From: Modicisalibacter sp033446685 | GTDB taxonomy: Bacteria > Pseudomonadota > Gammaproteobacteria > Pseudomonadales > Halomonadaceae | DNA length: 64,000 nt | Reading direction: 5' to 3' | Assembly (NCBI RefSeq): GCF_033446685.1 | Contig: NZ_JAWQLY010000009.1 | Coordinates: 124,001 to 188,000, forward strand | Shown: piece after piece, positions 8,694 through 16,849 of the stretch | Layout of the letters: each line of letters opens with the position of its first letter | How positions within the stretch are numbered: the stretch's first letter is position 1 | The notes under the pieces: generated by a model | Told to the model about the DNA's origin: nothing | Database searches by the model: none | Seen by the model: only the letters and a program-made list of their open reading frames with translations | Translations under genes and position numbers: made by a program

Positions 8694-9034
8694 TGGCCGC
8701 TGCAGGCCATCGGAGCGTCATCGGGTTCGTGTCGGTGACGCTTTTTCAGGTCATGAATGAGACAGTTGTATTAATAAAGCAACAAATTATTACGTTAATA
8801 TTTAACATAGGTTTTGTGCAGCTTCTGCAACCCGAACTAGAGTCTTAAACAAGGGGCAGGGTATCAAGGACGATACGGATACTGTAAGTGGCTCGATTTA
8901 GTTTGAGTGTTCAGGATTAAAGCTTACAGCCTGACCCCTTCTTTTTAGGCTTTAAGTCGCCGCCTAGTCGGAACCAGGAGGGTGTCTGTGGCGATAAATC
9001 AGGTCGCGCGTCGTGTCACAAGGGAGACAGGACC
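8694..9034. other. 341-base intergenic stretch, AT-rich, holding a folded element
   Basis: No protein-coding frame is convincing here. Composition drops to AT-rich between about 8755 and 8930, unlike the flanking genes. The stretch contains the structured element at 8851-8945 and, close to 9034, the Shine-Dalgarno region (GGGAGACAGG) of the next gene. No clear terminator immediately follows fruA. Confidence 0.7.
8851..8945 (+). ncRNA. candidate structured RNA or REP-like element (four nested/branched stems plus T-tract)
   Basis: An outer stem AAGGGGCAGG (8851-8860) pairs with CCTGACCCCTT (8930-8940, one bulge). Inside it are a hairpin GTATC/GATAC (8861-8865/8872-8876) with loop AAGGAC, a stem CTGTAAG/CTTACAG (8882-8888/8923-8929), and within that CTCGA/TTGAG (8892-8896/8903-8907). 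TTCTTTTT follows on the + strand. The loops expose GGA triplets (8868-8870 and 8914-8916), as in CsrA/RsmA-sequestering RNAs. The AAGGGGTCAGG end, read on the minus strand, resembles ends of REP/RAYT-type repeats as I remember them. Either identity is an inference; the fold itself is directly visible. Confidence 0.4.
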
Positions 9035-9556
9035 ATGCCACAACAGGAATCCACATCGACCGAGACACTCCTTGCATTAACCCAGCAAGATACATTGACG
9101 CTGGTCTGTTCGCATGAACACCTATCGCTGAACGGCTACCACCTACTTTCGCTACGTTTTCTACCCTATAGCCTTGCACTGAGTCGTCTGTTCGAGGTGC
9201 TCGCCAATGAAAGCGAGCAGCGAATTCAGGCGCTTATGCAGCTAGCCGAATATTTGCAGGCGATGGGTGGCTTGCCGGCGGCCGTTCCGGCAGGCGGGCC
9301 GACCAGCTATCGGGAAGAGCGTCATTTCTTCGTGGTCGACGATAGCATGGCCGTATCGGTTCTGGCGGATGCGATCATCTGCGAACGTCAGTCGGCGCTT
9401 TTCTATCTGCAGTTATGTCAGAGCAATCGACTGCCCGAACTGCATGCGCTACTCGCCAGCTTTATCGAGCAGAAGCGCACGGAATGTCGTGTGTTGCAGG
9501 ACAGTCAGGGGCATCTCTTATTTGGCAGCTCCGGGCCGGGGCAGCGAGTCGCCTAG
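9035..9556 (+). CDS. ferritin-like four-helix protein of unknown function (paralogue of 48260-48811)
   Basis: The 173-residue protein is predicted to be almost wholly helical, with segments reading GYHLLSLRFLPYSLALSRLFEVLANESEQRIQ..., HFFVVDDSMAVSVLADAI and ASFIEQKRTECRVLQ. The spacing of Glu residues resembles ferritin/rubrerythrin-like bundles, but the expected ExxH ligands are not intact (ECR in the last helix), so metal binding is doubtful. The protein encoded at 48260-48811 shares YH-L-LR-L, HFF and K-x-ECR-L at matching positions. ATG is preceded by GGGAGACAGG. It stands alone between the fru operon and choline-sulfatase and has its own terminator. Function unknown. Confidence 0.7.
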   Translation: MPQQESTSTETLLALTQQDTLTLVCSHEHLSLNGYHLLSLRFLPYSLALSRLFEVLANESEQRIQALMQLAEYLQAMGGLPAAVPAGGPTSYREERHFFVVDDSMAVSVLADAIICERQSALFYLQLCQSNRLPELHALLASFIEQKRTECRVLQDSQGHLLFGSSGPGQRVA

Positions 9557-9657
9557 CGGCACCGATCTAGCGTCCATGCCGGGCTACGCCGGCATCGCCA
9601 CCGCAAGTAGCAGCAAGCAGCACCGTAAGTCCTGATACTGACCGTTGTTCTCCCTTC

Positions 9658-9687
9658 GCCACCGGAATACGTTTCGGTGGCTTTTTA
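9658..9687 (+). terminator. Rho-independent terminator
   Basis: GCCACCGGAA and TTTCGGTGGC form a 10-bp stem (one G-T pair) around TACG, followed by TTTTT. It lies 100 bases after the ferritin-like gene and insulates choline-sulfatase. Confidence 0.85.
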
Positions 9688-9854
9688 GCTAGCACCGCAC
9701 GAATGCCGGATAGTCCAGGCGTCGGTTGGTTAACTCATCGCTTTCTTGATTCCGGCACTCACTATCGTCGAACCGGCACTGAGCCACGGATCATTGGCGC
9801 GAGCTCGTTTTTTCATCAAGATGAGGTCAGGTTCACGAACTTCGGAGATGCGCT

Positions 9855-11369
9855 ATGACCCGACCCAACATCCTGGTGCTGATGGCTGACCAGGTGAACG
9901 GCACCCTGTTCGAGGACGGTCCCGCCGACTTCCTGCACATGCCGCACCTGAAGGCGCTGGCCGAACGCTCGGTGCGTTTTCGCAACGCCTACACGCCGAG
10001 CTACCTGTGCGCACCGGGTCGAGCGGCCTTCATGTCCGGCCAACTGCCCTCGCGTACCGGCGTCTACGACAATGCCGCCGAGTTCCCCTCCAGCGTGCCG
10101 ACCTGGGCGCATCATCTGCGCCGTGCCGGTTACCAGACCTGCCTGTCGGGCAAGATGCATTTCGTCGGGCCGGATCAATTGCACGGTTTCGAATCGCGCC
10201 TGACCACCGACGTCTATCCACCCGACTTCGGCTGGACCCCCGACTATCGTCGGCCCGGCGAGCGTATCGACTGGTGGTATCACAATCTCGGTTCGGTGAC
10301 CGGGGCGGGGGTGGCCGAAATCTCCAACCAGATGGAATACGACGACGAGGTCGCCTTCCACGCCGAGCAGAAGCTGTTCGACCTGTCGCGCGGCCACGAC
10401 GAGCGTCCCTGGGCGATGTGCGTGAGCTTCACCCACCCCCACGACCCCTATGTGGCCCGGCGTCGGTTCTGGGATCTCTACGACGATTGCGAGCATCTCG
10501 AGCCCAAGCTGGCCGAGCTGGCCTACGAGCAGCAGGATTCGCACTCCCAGCGCCTGTACGTGGCCAACGACTACACCAAGTTCGATATAAGGCCCGAGGA
10601 CGTGCGGCGTGCACGGCGCGGCTATTTCGCCAACCTTTCCTACATCGACGACAAGGTCGGCGGCATCATGGACGTGCTCGAGCGCACGCGGATGGCGGAC
10701 AACACCATCGTGCTGTTCGTCTCCGATCACGGCGACATGCTCGGCGAGCGCGGGCTGTGGTTCAAGATGAGCCCGTTCGAAGGCTCGTCAAGGGTGCCGT
10801 TGATGATCAGCGCGCCGGGTCTCGAGTCGCGCCGGGTCGATACGCCGGTCTCGTCGATCGATGTCAACGCCACCCTGGCCGATCTGGTGGGCATCGACCT
10901 CGGCGAGATCGAACCCTGGACGGACGGCCAGTCGCTGCTGCCGCTGGCGCGCGGCGAGTCCCGCGATGCCCCGGTGTACATGGAGTATGCCGCCGAGGGC
11001 ACCGAAGCGCCGTTGGTGACCATTCGCGAGAAGCAGTGGAAGTTCAATCATTGCGAGCTCGACCCGCCGCAGCTGTTCGATCTCGAGGCCGACCCCGACG
11101 AGCAGCACAACCTCGCCGAGGACCCCAACTACCGCGAGACGCTCGAGGCGTTCACCCGCAAGGTGCGCGAGCGTTGGGATCTGGCGCGTTTCGACGCCGA
11201 GGTGCGCGAGAGCCAGGCGCGTCGACTGGTGGTCTACGAGGCGCTGCGCAACGGGGCTTATTTCCCCTGGGATCATCAGCCGCTGCAGGTCGCTTCCGAG
11301 CGCTACATGCGCAACCACATGGATCTCAATATCCTGGAGGAGTCCCAACGTTTTCCGCGCGGCGAATGA
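9855..11369 (+). CDS. betC: choline-sulfatase
   Basis: A 504-residue sulfatase that would release choline and sulfate from choline-O-sulfate, feeding glycine-betaine synthesis. The sulfatase signature C52-A-P-G-R56, whose Cys is converted to formylglycine, sits in SYLCAPGRAAFMSGQLPSRTGVYDNAAEFP, a context characteristic of BetC. Metal ligands include the N-terminal NILVLMADQ and the later SDHGDMLGERG. The C-terminal tail is the choline-sulfatase extension. Length matches BetC (~505-510). No betIBA or choline transporter gene is adjacent here; the neighbours are redox enzymes. The Shine-Dalgarno site is weak (GGAGATG). Confidence 0.9.
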   Translation: MTRPNILVLMADQVNGTLFEDGPADFLHMPHLKALAERSVRFRNAYTPSYLCAPGRAAFMSGQLPSRTGVYDNAAEFPSSVPTWAHHLRRAGYQTCLSGKMHFVGPDQLHGFESRLTTDVYPPDFGWTPDYRRPGERIDWWYHNLGSVTGAGVAEISNQMEYDDEVAFHAEQKLFDLSRGHDERPWAMCVSFTHPHDPYVARRRFWDLYDDCEHLEPKLAELAYEQQDSHSQRLYVANDYTKFDIRPEDVRRARRGYFANLSYIDDKVGGIMDVLERTRMADNTIVLFVSDHGDMLGERGLWFKMSPFEGSSRVPLMISAPGLESRRVDTPVSSIDVNATLADLVGIDLGEIEPWTDGQSLLPLARGESRDAPVYMEYAAEGTEAPLVTIREKQWKFNHCELDPPQLFDLEADPDEQHNLAEDPNYRETLEAFTRKVRERWDLARFDAEVRESQARRLVVYEALRNGAYFPWDHQPLQVASERYMRNHMDLNILEESQRFPRGE

Positions 11370-11456
11370 GCGAGGCGACTCGACTACATTGATTAGCGAC
11401 CGGCAGGCGAGCGATCCGGCTTGGCCCGCCCTTGACGATCCTGAGAGGCTTCATTC

Positions 11457-12830
11457 ATGACGCGTCATTTCGATGTAGTGGTGATCGGCGGCGGTTCGGG
11501 ACTGACCGCCGCCTCGCAAGCCGTGGACGACGGCCGCTCGGTGGCGCTGGTCACCGACCGACCCGAGGCAATGGGCGGTACCTGCGTCAATTTCGGCTGC
11601 ATCCCGACCAAGACGCTGATCCAGGCCGCCGAGGTGATGACGACCATCCGCAACGCCGAGCGTTTCGGCATCCACCTCGACCAGGGGTCCGTGCGTGCGG
11701 ATTTCGCGTGGATCATGGCGTCGATGCGCCAGGCGCGCGCCGACAACGCCAGCGACCCCCGGCGCAGGGTGGAGGCGACCATGACCCCGGTCTACAGCCG
11801 GGTGCGCTTCGTCGGCGAGCGGTGCCTGGAAACCGCAGAGGGCGAACGTATCAGTGGCGATAGCATCTTCATCGCCACCGGTGCCCGCGCCAGCGTGCCG
11901 CCGATAGAGGGCCTCGAGGCGTGCGGTTACCTGACCAGCGAGACGGCGCTGGAGCTCGAGCGGCAACCCGACAGCCTGGTCATCGTCGGTGGCGGTTATA
12001 TCGGCGCCGAGATGGGCCATTTCTTTGCCTCGCTGGGTACCCGGGTGACGCTGATCAACGGCTCGGCGCGGCTGTTGAGCGAGGACGAGGAGGTCGGCGC
12101 GCTGTTCACCGAGGTGTTCAGCGAAAAGGTCGAACGGGTGACCGGACGCGCGGTCCGCGCCAGTCGGCGCGGGGAGGCCCGCCAGGTGGAGGTCGAGGAC
12201 CAGTCCGGCAAGATGCGCACGGTCGTCGCCGAGCAGATTCTGTTGGCTGCCGGACGACAGCCCAACACCGAGTCGCTGGCGCTGGCGGCCACCGGTGTCG
12301 AATGCGACGAGAAAGGGGCGATCCGCGTCGACGAGCGGCTCGCGACCACCTGCCCGGGGATCTATGCCTATGGCGACGTGATCGGCCGGGCGATGTTCAA
12401 GCATACCGCGAGCTACGAGGGCCAACTGGCCTATCGCAATTCGCGGGGCGCCAACGAGGCCGTCTCCTACCGCAGCAATCCGCACGCCGTCTTCAGCGAT
12501 CCGCAGATCGCTGCGGTCGGCCTGACCGAGCAGGCCTGCCGCGAGCAGGGGCTGGACTACCGGGCCCTGCGCAAGGATTACGCCGACAGCGCCAAGGGCA
12601 AGATCATCGGCGCGCCGCGAGGCTTCGCCAAGCTGCTGATCGAGCGTCACACCGACCGCATCCTCGGCTTTCACATCATCGGCCCCGACGCGGCGACGCT
12701 GATCCACGAGGTCATCGTGGCGATGAATGCCGGCGACGGCACGGCCGAGTCGGTGCGCAGAACGATCCACGTCCATCCCTCCCTGCCGGAACTGATCCAT
12801 TCACTGTTCAATGCCAGCGGCGAGCGCTGA
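11457..12830 (+). CDS. FAD-dependent pyridine nucleotide-disulfide oxidoreductase (dihydrolipoamide dehydrogenase/MerA-like)
   Basis: The 457-residue class I flavoprotein disulfide reductase has an N-terminal FAD-binding GGGSGLTAA (residues 11-19), redox-active C43/C48 in GGTCVNFGCIPTK, an NAD(P)-binding VIVGGGYIGAEMGHFFASLG (about 175-195) and a C-terminal dimerisation domain with the active-site HVHPSLPE. All catalytic elements are present. It lacks an N-terminal lipoyl or heavy-metal domain, so it is neither a standard 2-oxoacid-dehydrogenase E3 in context nor a mercuric reductase with NmerA. The electron acceptor is unknown. The aldehyde dehydrogenase gene follows after 136 bases. Confidence 0.85.
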   Translation: MTRHFDVVVIGGGSGLTAASQAVDDGRSVALVTDRPEAMGGTCVNFGCIPTKTLIQAAEVMTTIRNAERFGIHLDQGSVRADFAWIMASMRQARADNASDPRRRVEATMTPVYSRVRFVGERCLETAEGERISGDSIFIATGARASVPPIEGLEACGYLTSETALELERQPDSLVIVGGGYIGAEMGHFFASLGTRVTLINGSARLLSEDEEVGALFTEVFSEKVERVTGRAVRASRRGEARQVEVEDQSGKMRTVVAEQILLAAGRQPNTESLALAATGVECDEKGAIRVDERLATTCPGIYAYGDVIGRAMFKHTASYEGQLAYRNSRGANEAVSYRSNPHAVFSDPQIAAVGLTEQACREQGLDYRALRKDYADSAKGKIIGAPRGFAKLLIERHTDRILGFHIIGPDAATLIHEVIVAMNAGDGTAESVRRTIHVHPSLPELIHSLFNASGER

Positions 12831-12966
12831 CGCCGCGGCCTTCAGGCGTCTACGACCAAAGAAGCTTTCCGTCAGCGTGCCCGGTCGCTGGGAGAACGGA
12901 CGGTTTTCGCTACGCTCTAATATGGTCAGTCGCCAAAACCATCGATGACAACAAGGAGCACGCGCC

Positions 12967-14487
12967 ATGATCTATGCCAATCCCGGAAGCGACGGCAGCG
13001 TCGTCAGCTTCGAGAAGCGCTATGGCAATTACATCGGCGGCGAGTTCGTCGCCCCGGTCAAAGGGCAGTATTTCGACAACGTCACGCCGATCACCGGCGA
13101 GGTGTTCTGCGAGATCCCGCGCTCGGGCGCCGAGGATATCGATCTGGCGCTGGACGCCGCGCACAAGGCGGCGCCGGCCTGGGGCCGCACCTCGGCCCAG
13201 GAGCGCAGCAACATCCTGCTGAAGATCGCCGACCGCATCGAACAGAATCTGGAAATGCTCGCCGTCGCCGAAAGCTGGGACAACGGCAAGGCGGTGCGCG
13301 AGACGCTCAACGCCGATATCCCGCTGGCGGTCGATCATTTCCGCTACTTCGCCGGCTGCATTCGCGCCCAGGAGGGCACCGCGGCGGATATCGACGGCAA
13401 CACCGTGTCCTATCACTTTCACGAGCCGCTGGGCGTGGTGGGGCAGATCATTCCCTGGAACTTCCCGATCCTGATGGCCATCTGGAAGCTGGCACCGGCG
13501 CTCGCGGCGGGCAACTGCGTGGTCCTCAAGCCGGCCGAGCAGACCCCGGCGTCGATCCTCAAGCTGATGGCGTTGATCGGCGACCTGCTGCCGGCGGGCG
13601 TGGTCAACATCGTCAACGGACTCGGCGAGGAAGCCGGCCAGGCGCTGGCCACCAGCAAGCGCATCGCCAAGATCGCCTTCACCGGTTCGACGCCGGTCGG
13701 GTCGCACATCCTCAAGTGCGCCGCCGACAACATCATCCCCTCGACGGTGGAACTGGGCGGCAAGTCGCCCAACGTCTATTTCGCCGACATCATGAACGCC
13801 GAGCCGGAGTTCATCGACAAGGCGGTGGAGGGGCTGGTGCTGGCGTTCTTCAACCAGGGCGAGGTGTGCACCTGCCCGTCGCGGGCGCTGATTCAGGAAG
13901 ACATGTACGAAGCCTTCATGGCCAAGGTGATGGAGCGCACCCGGGCGATCAAGCGCGGCAATCCGCTGGACACCGAGGTCCAGGTGGGCGCCCAGGCCAG
14001 CCAGGAGCAGTTCGACAAGATCATGTCCTACATGGACGTGGCGCGTGAGGAGGGGGCCGAGTTCCTGACCGGCGGTGGCAAAGAGAGCTTCGATCCGGCC
14101 TACGACAAGGGCTATTACATCCAGCCGACGCTGCTCAAGGGCAACAACAGCATGCGCGTGTTCCAGGAGGAGATCTTCGGCCCGGTGGTGGCGGTGACTA
14201 CCTTCAAGGACGAAGCGGAGGCACTGGCGATCGCCAACGATACCGAGTTCGGCCTCGGCGCCGGGGTCTGGACCCGCGACATGAACGTCGCCTTCCGCAT
14301 GGGCCGCGGCATCCAGGCAGGGCGGGTATGGACCAACTGCTACCACCAGTATCCGGCGCATGCCGCCTTCGGTGGCTACAAGAAGTCCGGGGTCGGTCGC
14401 GAGACCCACAAGGTGGCGCTCGAGCACTATCAGCAGACCAAGAACCTGCTGGTCAGCTACGACACCAATCCGCTGGGCTTTTTCTAA
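12967..14487 (+). CDS. NAD-dependent aldehyde dehydrogenase, acetaldehyde (ExaC/AcoD)-like
   Basis: The 506-residue ALDH-superfamily enzyme oxidises aldehydes to acids with NAD+. It shows the substrate/cofactor segment PWNFPILMAIWKLAPALAAGN, the general-base Glu in VELGGKSPN and the catalytic Cys in FNQGEVCTCPSRAL. The exact length and the N-terminal YGNYIGGEFVAPVKGQYFDNVTPI are typical of the ExaC/AldB/AcoD group acting on acetaldehyde and short aliphatic aldehydes. It could serve ethanol or acetoin oxidation, or detoxification. AAGGAGC precedes the ATG. A strong terminator follows. Confidence 0.85.
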   Translation: MIYANPGSDGSVVSFEKRYGNYIGGEFVAPVKGQYFDNVTPITGEVFCEIPRSGAEDIDLALDAAHKAAPAWGRTSAQERSNILLKIADRIEQNLEMLAVAESWDNGKAVRETLNADIPLAVDHFRYFAGCIRAQEGTAADIDGNTVSYHFHEPLGVVGQIIPWNFPILMAIWKLAPALAAGNCVVLKPAEQTPASILKLMALIGDLLPAGVVNIVNGLGEEAGQALATSKRIAKIAFTGSTPVGSHILKCAADNIIPSTVELGGKSPNVYFADIMNAEPEFIDKAVEGLVLAFFNQGEVCTCPSRALIQEDMYEAFMAKVMERTRAIKRGNPLDTEVQVGAQASQEQFDKIMSYMDVAREEGAEFLTGGGKESFDPAYDKGYYIQPTLLKGNNSMRVFQEEIFGPVVAVTTFKDEAEALAIANDTEFGLGAGVWTRDMNVAFRMGRGIQAGRVWTNCYHQYPAHAAFGGYKKSGVGRETHKVALEHYQQTKNLLVSYDTNPLGFF

Positions 14488-14514
14488 GCGACGAGCCGGT
14501 AGCAGGGATAGTGC

Positions 14515-14546
14515 AAAGAGGCGGCCCATGGGTCGCCTCTTTCTTT
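14515..14546 (+). terminator. Rho-independent terminator after the aldehyde dehydrogenase
   Basis: AAAGAGGCG and CGCCTCTTT form a 9-bp stem around a self-complementary CCCATGGG core, followed by a T-rich CTTT. The AAA side could also support termination in the opposite direction. Confidence 0.8.
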
Positions 14547-14634
14547 GGCGGCAGCGATTCATGACCGCTGTTAACGTTCCAGGCGAGGGTGCCGGCTTCC
14601 CTCGCGGGTGGCTGCGCTGTACCTTGGTCGATCC

Positions 14635-14663
14635 GAAGTCGCAACGACTCCTGAAGTCGCAAC
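14635..14663. repeat. 11-bp direct repeat upstream of lemA
   Basis: GAAGTCGCAAC occurs at 14635-14645 and again at 14653-14663, 18 bases apart, immediately before the lemA ribosome binding site (AAGGAACGAAGG). Tandem spacing near two helical turns would suit a regulator, but no known operator is recognised. Confidence 0.4.
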
Positions 14664-14682
14664 ATAAGGAACGAAGGCCACC

Positions 14683-15300
14683 ATGCTAACGAGACAGACC
14701 TCATTCTCCGGCCGGCGCGTCTGGCAACTGGCCCTGCTGATGGTCGTGGCGATGCTGTTGTCGGGCTGCGGCATCAGCAACATTCCTACCTACGACGAGC
14801 AGGTCAAGGCGGCATGGTCGCAGGTCGAGAACCAGTACCAGCGCCGCGCCGACCTGGTGCCCAACCTGGTGGAAACGGTCAAGGGCTTCGCTGCCCAGGA
14901 ACAGGAGACACTGACTGCGGTGGTCGAGGCGCGTTCCAAGGCGACCTCCATCCAGATCGATGCCTCGTCGCTGGACGATCCGCAGAAGGTGCAGCAATTC
15001 CAGCAGGCCCAGCAGCAACTGAGCGGTGCCTTGAGCCGGCTGATGGCGGTTTCCGAGCGCTACCCAGAGCTCAAGTCGAACCAGAACTTCCTGGCGCTGC
15101 AATCCCAACTGGAAGGCACCGAGAACCGCATCGCCGTGGCGCGTCGCGATTTCATCCAGGCGGTCGAGCGCTATAACACCGAGATCCGTACCTTCCCGGG
15201 GCTTCTGTGGCACAGCCTGCTCTACAGCGACATGCCGCTGCGCGAGAATTTCGAGGCGACTACCGAGAATGCCGATCAGGCCCCGCAAGTGGAGTTTTGA
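14683..15300 (+). CDS. lemA: LemA family lipoprotein
   Basis: The 205-residue protein has an N-terminal signal ending in a lipobox (LLSGC, Cys about residue 29), followed by a long helical domain. That domain carries the LemA signature, NQYQRRADLVPNLVETVKGFAAQEQETL. LemA proteins are membrane-anchored, mostly coiled-coil and of uncertain function, and usually sit beside TPM-domain genes. That is the case here: the stop overlaps the next start (TGATG), and two TPM-domain genes follow. The C-terminal YSDMPLRENFEA is also family-typical. Confidence 0.9.
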   Translation: MLTRQTSFSGRRVWQLALLMVVAMLLSGCGISNIPTYDEQVKAAWSQVENQYQRRADLVPNLVETVKGFAAQEQETLTAVVEARSKATSIQIDASSLDDPQKVQQFQQAQQQLSGALSRLMAVSERYPELKSNQNFLALQSQLEGTENRIAVARRDFIQAVERYNTEIRTFPGLLWHSLLYSDMPLRENFEATTENADQAPQVEF

Positions 15301-16070
15301 TGATCAACTGTCTACGCGTTGCGCTGTTTGCGCTGCTGCTGGCCCCGGCGCTGGGCGCCCAGGCCCAGCAGCAGCCCGAGTTCCCGGAGCTGACCGGGAG
15401 AGTGGTGGATCAGGCCGAATTGCTGGATGCCTCGGTCGAGCAACGGCTGAGCGAGAAGCTCAAGGCCCACGAGGAGGCGACCACCGAACAGTTGGTGGTC
15501 GCCACGGTGGCTGATCTGCAGGGGCGCTCGATCGAGGAGTACGGCTACCAGTTGGGGCGTCACTGGGGGATCGGACAGGCCGAGAAGGACAACGGCGCGC
15601 TGCTGATCGTCGCACCCAACTCGCGCCAGGTGCGCATCGAGGTCGGTTACGGCCTGGAAGGCCGGCTGACCGATGCGCAGTCCTCGGCGATCATCAACCA
15701 GGTCATCACCCCGGCCTTTCGTGAGGGCGATTACGCCGGTGGCATCACCCGGGGCGTGGAAGCGATGATCAAGGTGCTGGGCGGCGACCCGATGGCAAGC
15801 AGTCCGACCGACAACGCGCAAAGCGAGGATCCGCGCGGGCCCGCTTCGATATTCTTCTTCGTCATGCTGATGATCGTGATGGCCTTGGTGCGCAGTGGCG
15901 GGGGCGGCGGTCGTGGCCGCGGTCGCTCCGGGCTGCTGGCCGGCGCATTGCTGGGGGGCGCCCTGGGTCGTGGCGGCTCCGGCGGCGGCTCCGGCGGCGG
16001 CTTCGGTGGCGGTGGTTTCGGCGGCGGTGGCGGCGGCTTCGGCGGCGGCGGCGCCTCCGGTGGCTGGTAA
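15300..16070 (+). CDS. TPM-domain membrane protein, YgcG-like
   Basis: This 256-residue protein starts at the ATG overlapping the lemA stop; the longer frame from 15207 is inside lemA. It has a cleavable signal (MINCLRVALFALLLAPALGAQA), then a TPM domain (about 25-150). The latter includes VVDQAELLD and EQLVVATVADLQG, plus RQVRIEVGYGLEGRLTDA. One transmembrane segment follows (FFFVMLMIVMALV), then a glycine-rich tail of Gly-Gly-Phe and Gly-Gly-Ser runs. TPM proteins are tied to the cell envelope or photosystem repair; the bacterial function is not settled. It is co-transcribed with lemA. Confidence 0.85.
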   Translation: MINCLRVALFALLLAPALGAQAQQQPEFPELTGRVVDQAELLDASVEQRLSEKLKAHEEATTEQLVVATVADLQGRSIEEYGYQLGRHWGIGQAEKDNGALLIVAPNSRQVRIEVGYGLEGRLTDAQSSAIINQVITPAFREGDYAGGITRGVEAMIKVLGGDPMASSPTDNAQSEDPRGPASIFFFVMLMIVMALVRSGGGGGRGRGRSGLLAGALLGGALGRGGSGGGSGGGFGGGGFGGGGGGFGGGGASGGW

Positions 16071-16139
16071 ATATCGGGCGTGTTTATCGGCGCGTGATGC
16101 GCCGTCGACGATTACCTCAGGATTCGGAGCGGACAATCC

Positions 16140-16757
16140 ATGGCACTATTGAGTGAAAGCGAGCAGCAGCAGGTGGCCGAGGCGATCAATCGGGTCGAGC
16201 GCGAGACCGATGCCGAACTGGTCACCGTGCTCGCTCCCCAGGCTGACAACTACGCCTATATCCCGTTGTTATGGGCCGGCATTCTCGCCCTCGTGGTCCC
16301 CGGCGCGATCAACTACTTCCCCGGCTGGCTGAATGCCTACCAGTTACTGCTGGTGCAATGGGCGACCTTCGTCGTGCTGGGGCTGGTCTTTCGCCTGCCG
16401 AGCGTCACCACGCGGCTGATCCCGCGCTCGGTGCGCCACTGGCGGGCCGCCAATCTGGCCCGACGGCAGTTTCTCGAGCAGAAGCTGCACCACACCCATG
16501 GCGGAACGGGCATGCTGATCTTCGTTTCGGAAGCCGAGCGCTACGTGGAGATCCTGGTCGATCGCGGCATTTCCAGTCGGCTAAGCGACGATACCTGGGA
16601 ATCAGTCGTGGCGACGTTCACTCGCGACGTGAAGGCCGGACAGACGCTGCAGGGCTTTTTGGGCTGTATCGAAACCTGCGGCGAGCACCTCAAGCAGCAC
16701 GTGCCGGCGACCCATACCCGTAACGAGCTACCCAATCATCTGGTGGTTCTCGATTAG
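16140..16757 (+). CDS. TPM-domain membrane protein
   Basis: The 205-residue protein has TPM-like sequence at its N-terminus (SESEQQQVAEAINRVERETDAELVTVLAPQ) and two transmembrane helices at about 40-90 (LLWAGILALVVPGAI and LLLVQWATFVVLGLVF). The second half of the TPM fold comes after the membrane part (GGTGMLIFVSEAERYVEILVDRGISSRL). It is the third gene of the lemA operon, 69 bases after the YgcG-like gene. This lemA-TPM-TPM order is common in gammaproteobacteria and suggests one envelope complex. Confidence 0.8.
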   Translation: MALLSESEQQQVAEAINRVERETDAELVTVLAPQADNYAYIPLLWAGILALVVPGAINYFPGWLNAYQLLLVQWATFVVLGLVFRLPSVTTRLIPRSVRHWRAANLARRQFLEQKLHHTHGGTGMLIFVSEAERYVEILVDRGISSRLSDDTWESVVATFTRDVKAGQTLQGFLGCIETCGEHLKQHVPATHTRNELPNHLVVLD

Positions 16758-16792
16758 ACCGCCATTTGAATGCTGGATGCCATCTAGAAAGG

Positions 16793-16823
16793 CGGGGCGC
16801 GACTGATTCACGCCCCGTTTTTT
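16793..16823 (+). terminator. Rho-independent terminator after the lemA operon
   Basis: CGGGGCG and CGCCCCG form a 7-bp GC stem with an 11-base loop, followed by TTTTTT. It separates this operon from the convergent HD-GYP gene. Confidence 0.9.
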
Positions 16824-16849
16824 GGCGACTGCGTAACGCTGTTCCGGGT

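Noticed and set aside
8882..8929. GacA-box reading of TGTAAG...CTTACA
   Set aside because: The half-sites are 34 bases apart rather than 6 and are better explained as two sides of an RNA stem.
11451..14562. Long reverse frames (449 and 550 codons) over the oxidoreductase and aldehyde dehydrogenase genes
   Set aside because: Composition and absence of motifs mark them as shadows of well-recognised forward enzymes.
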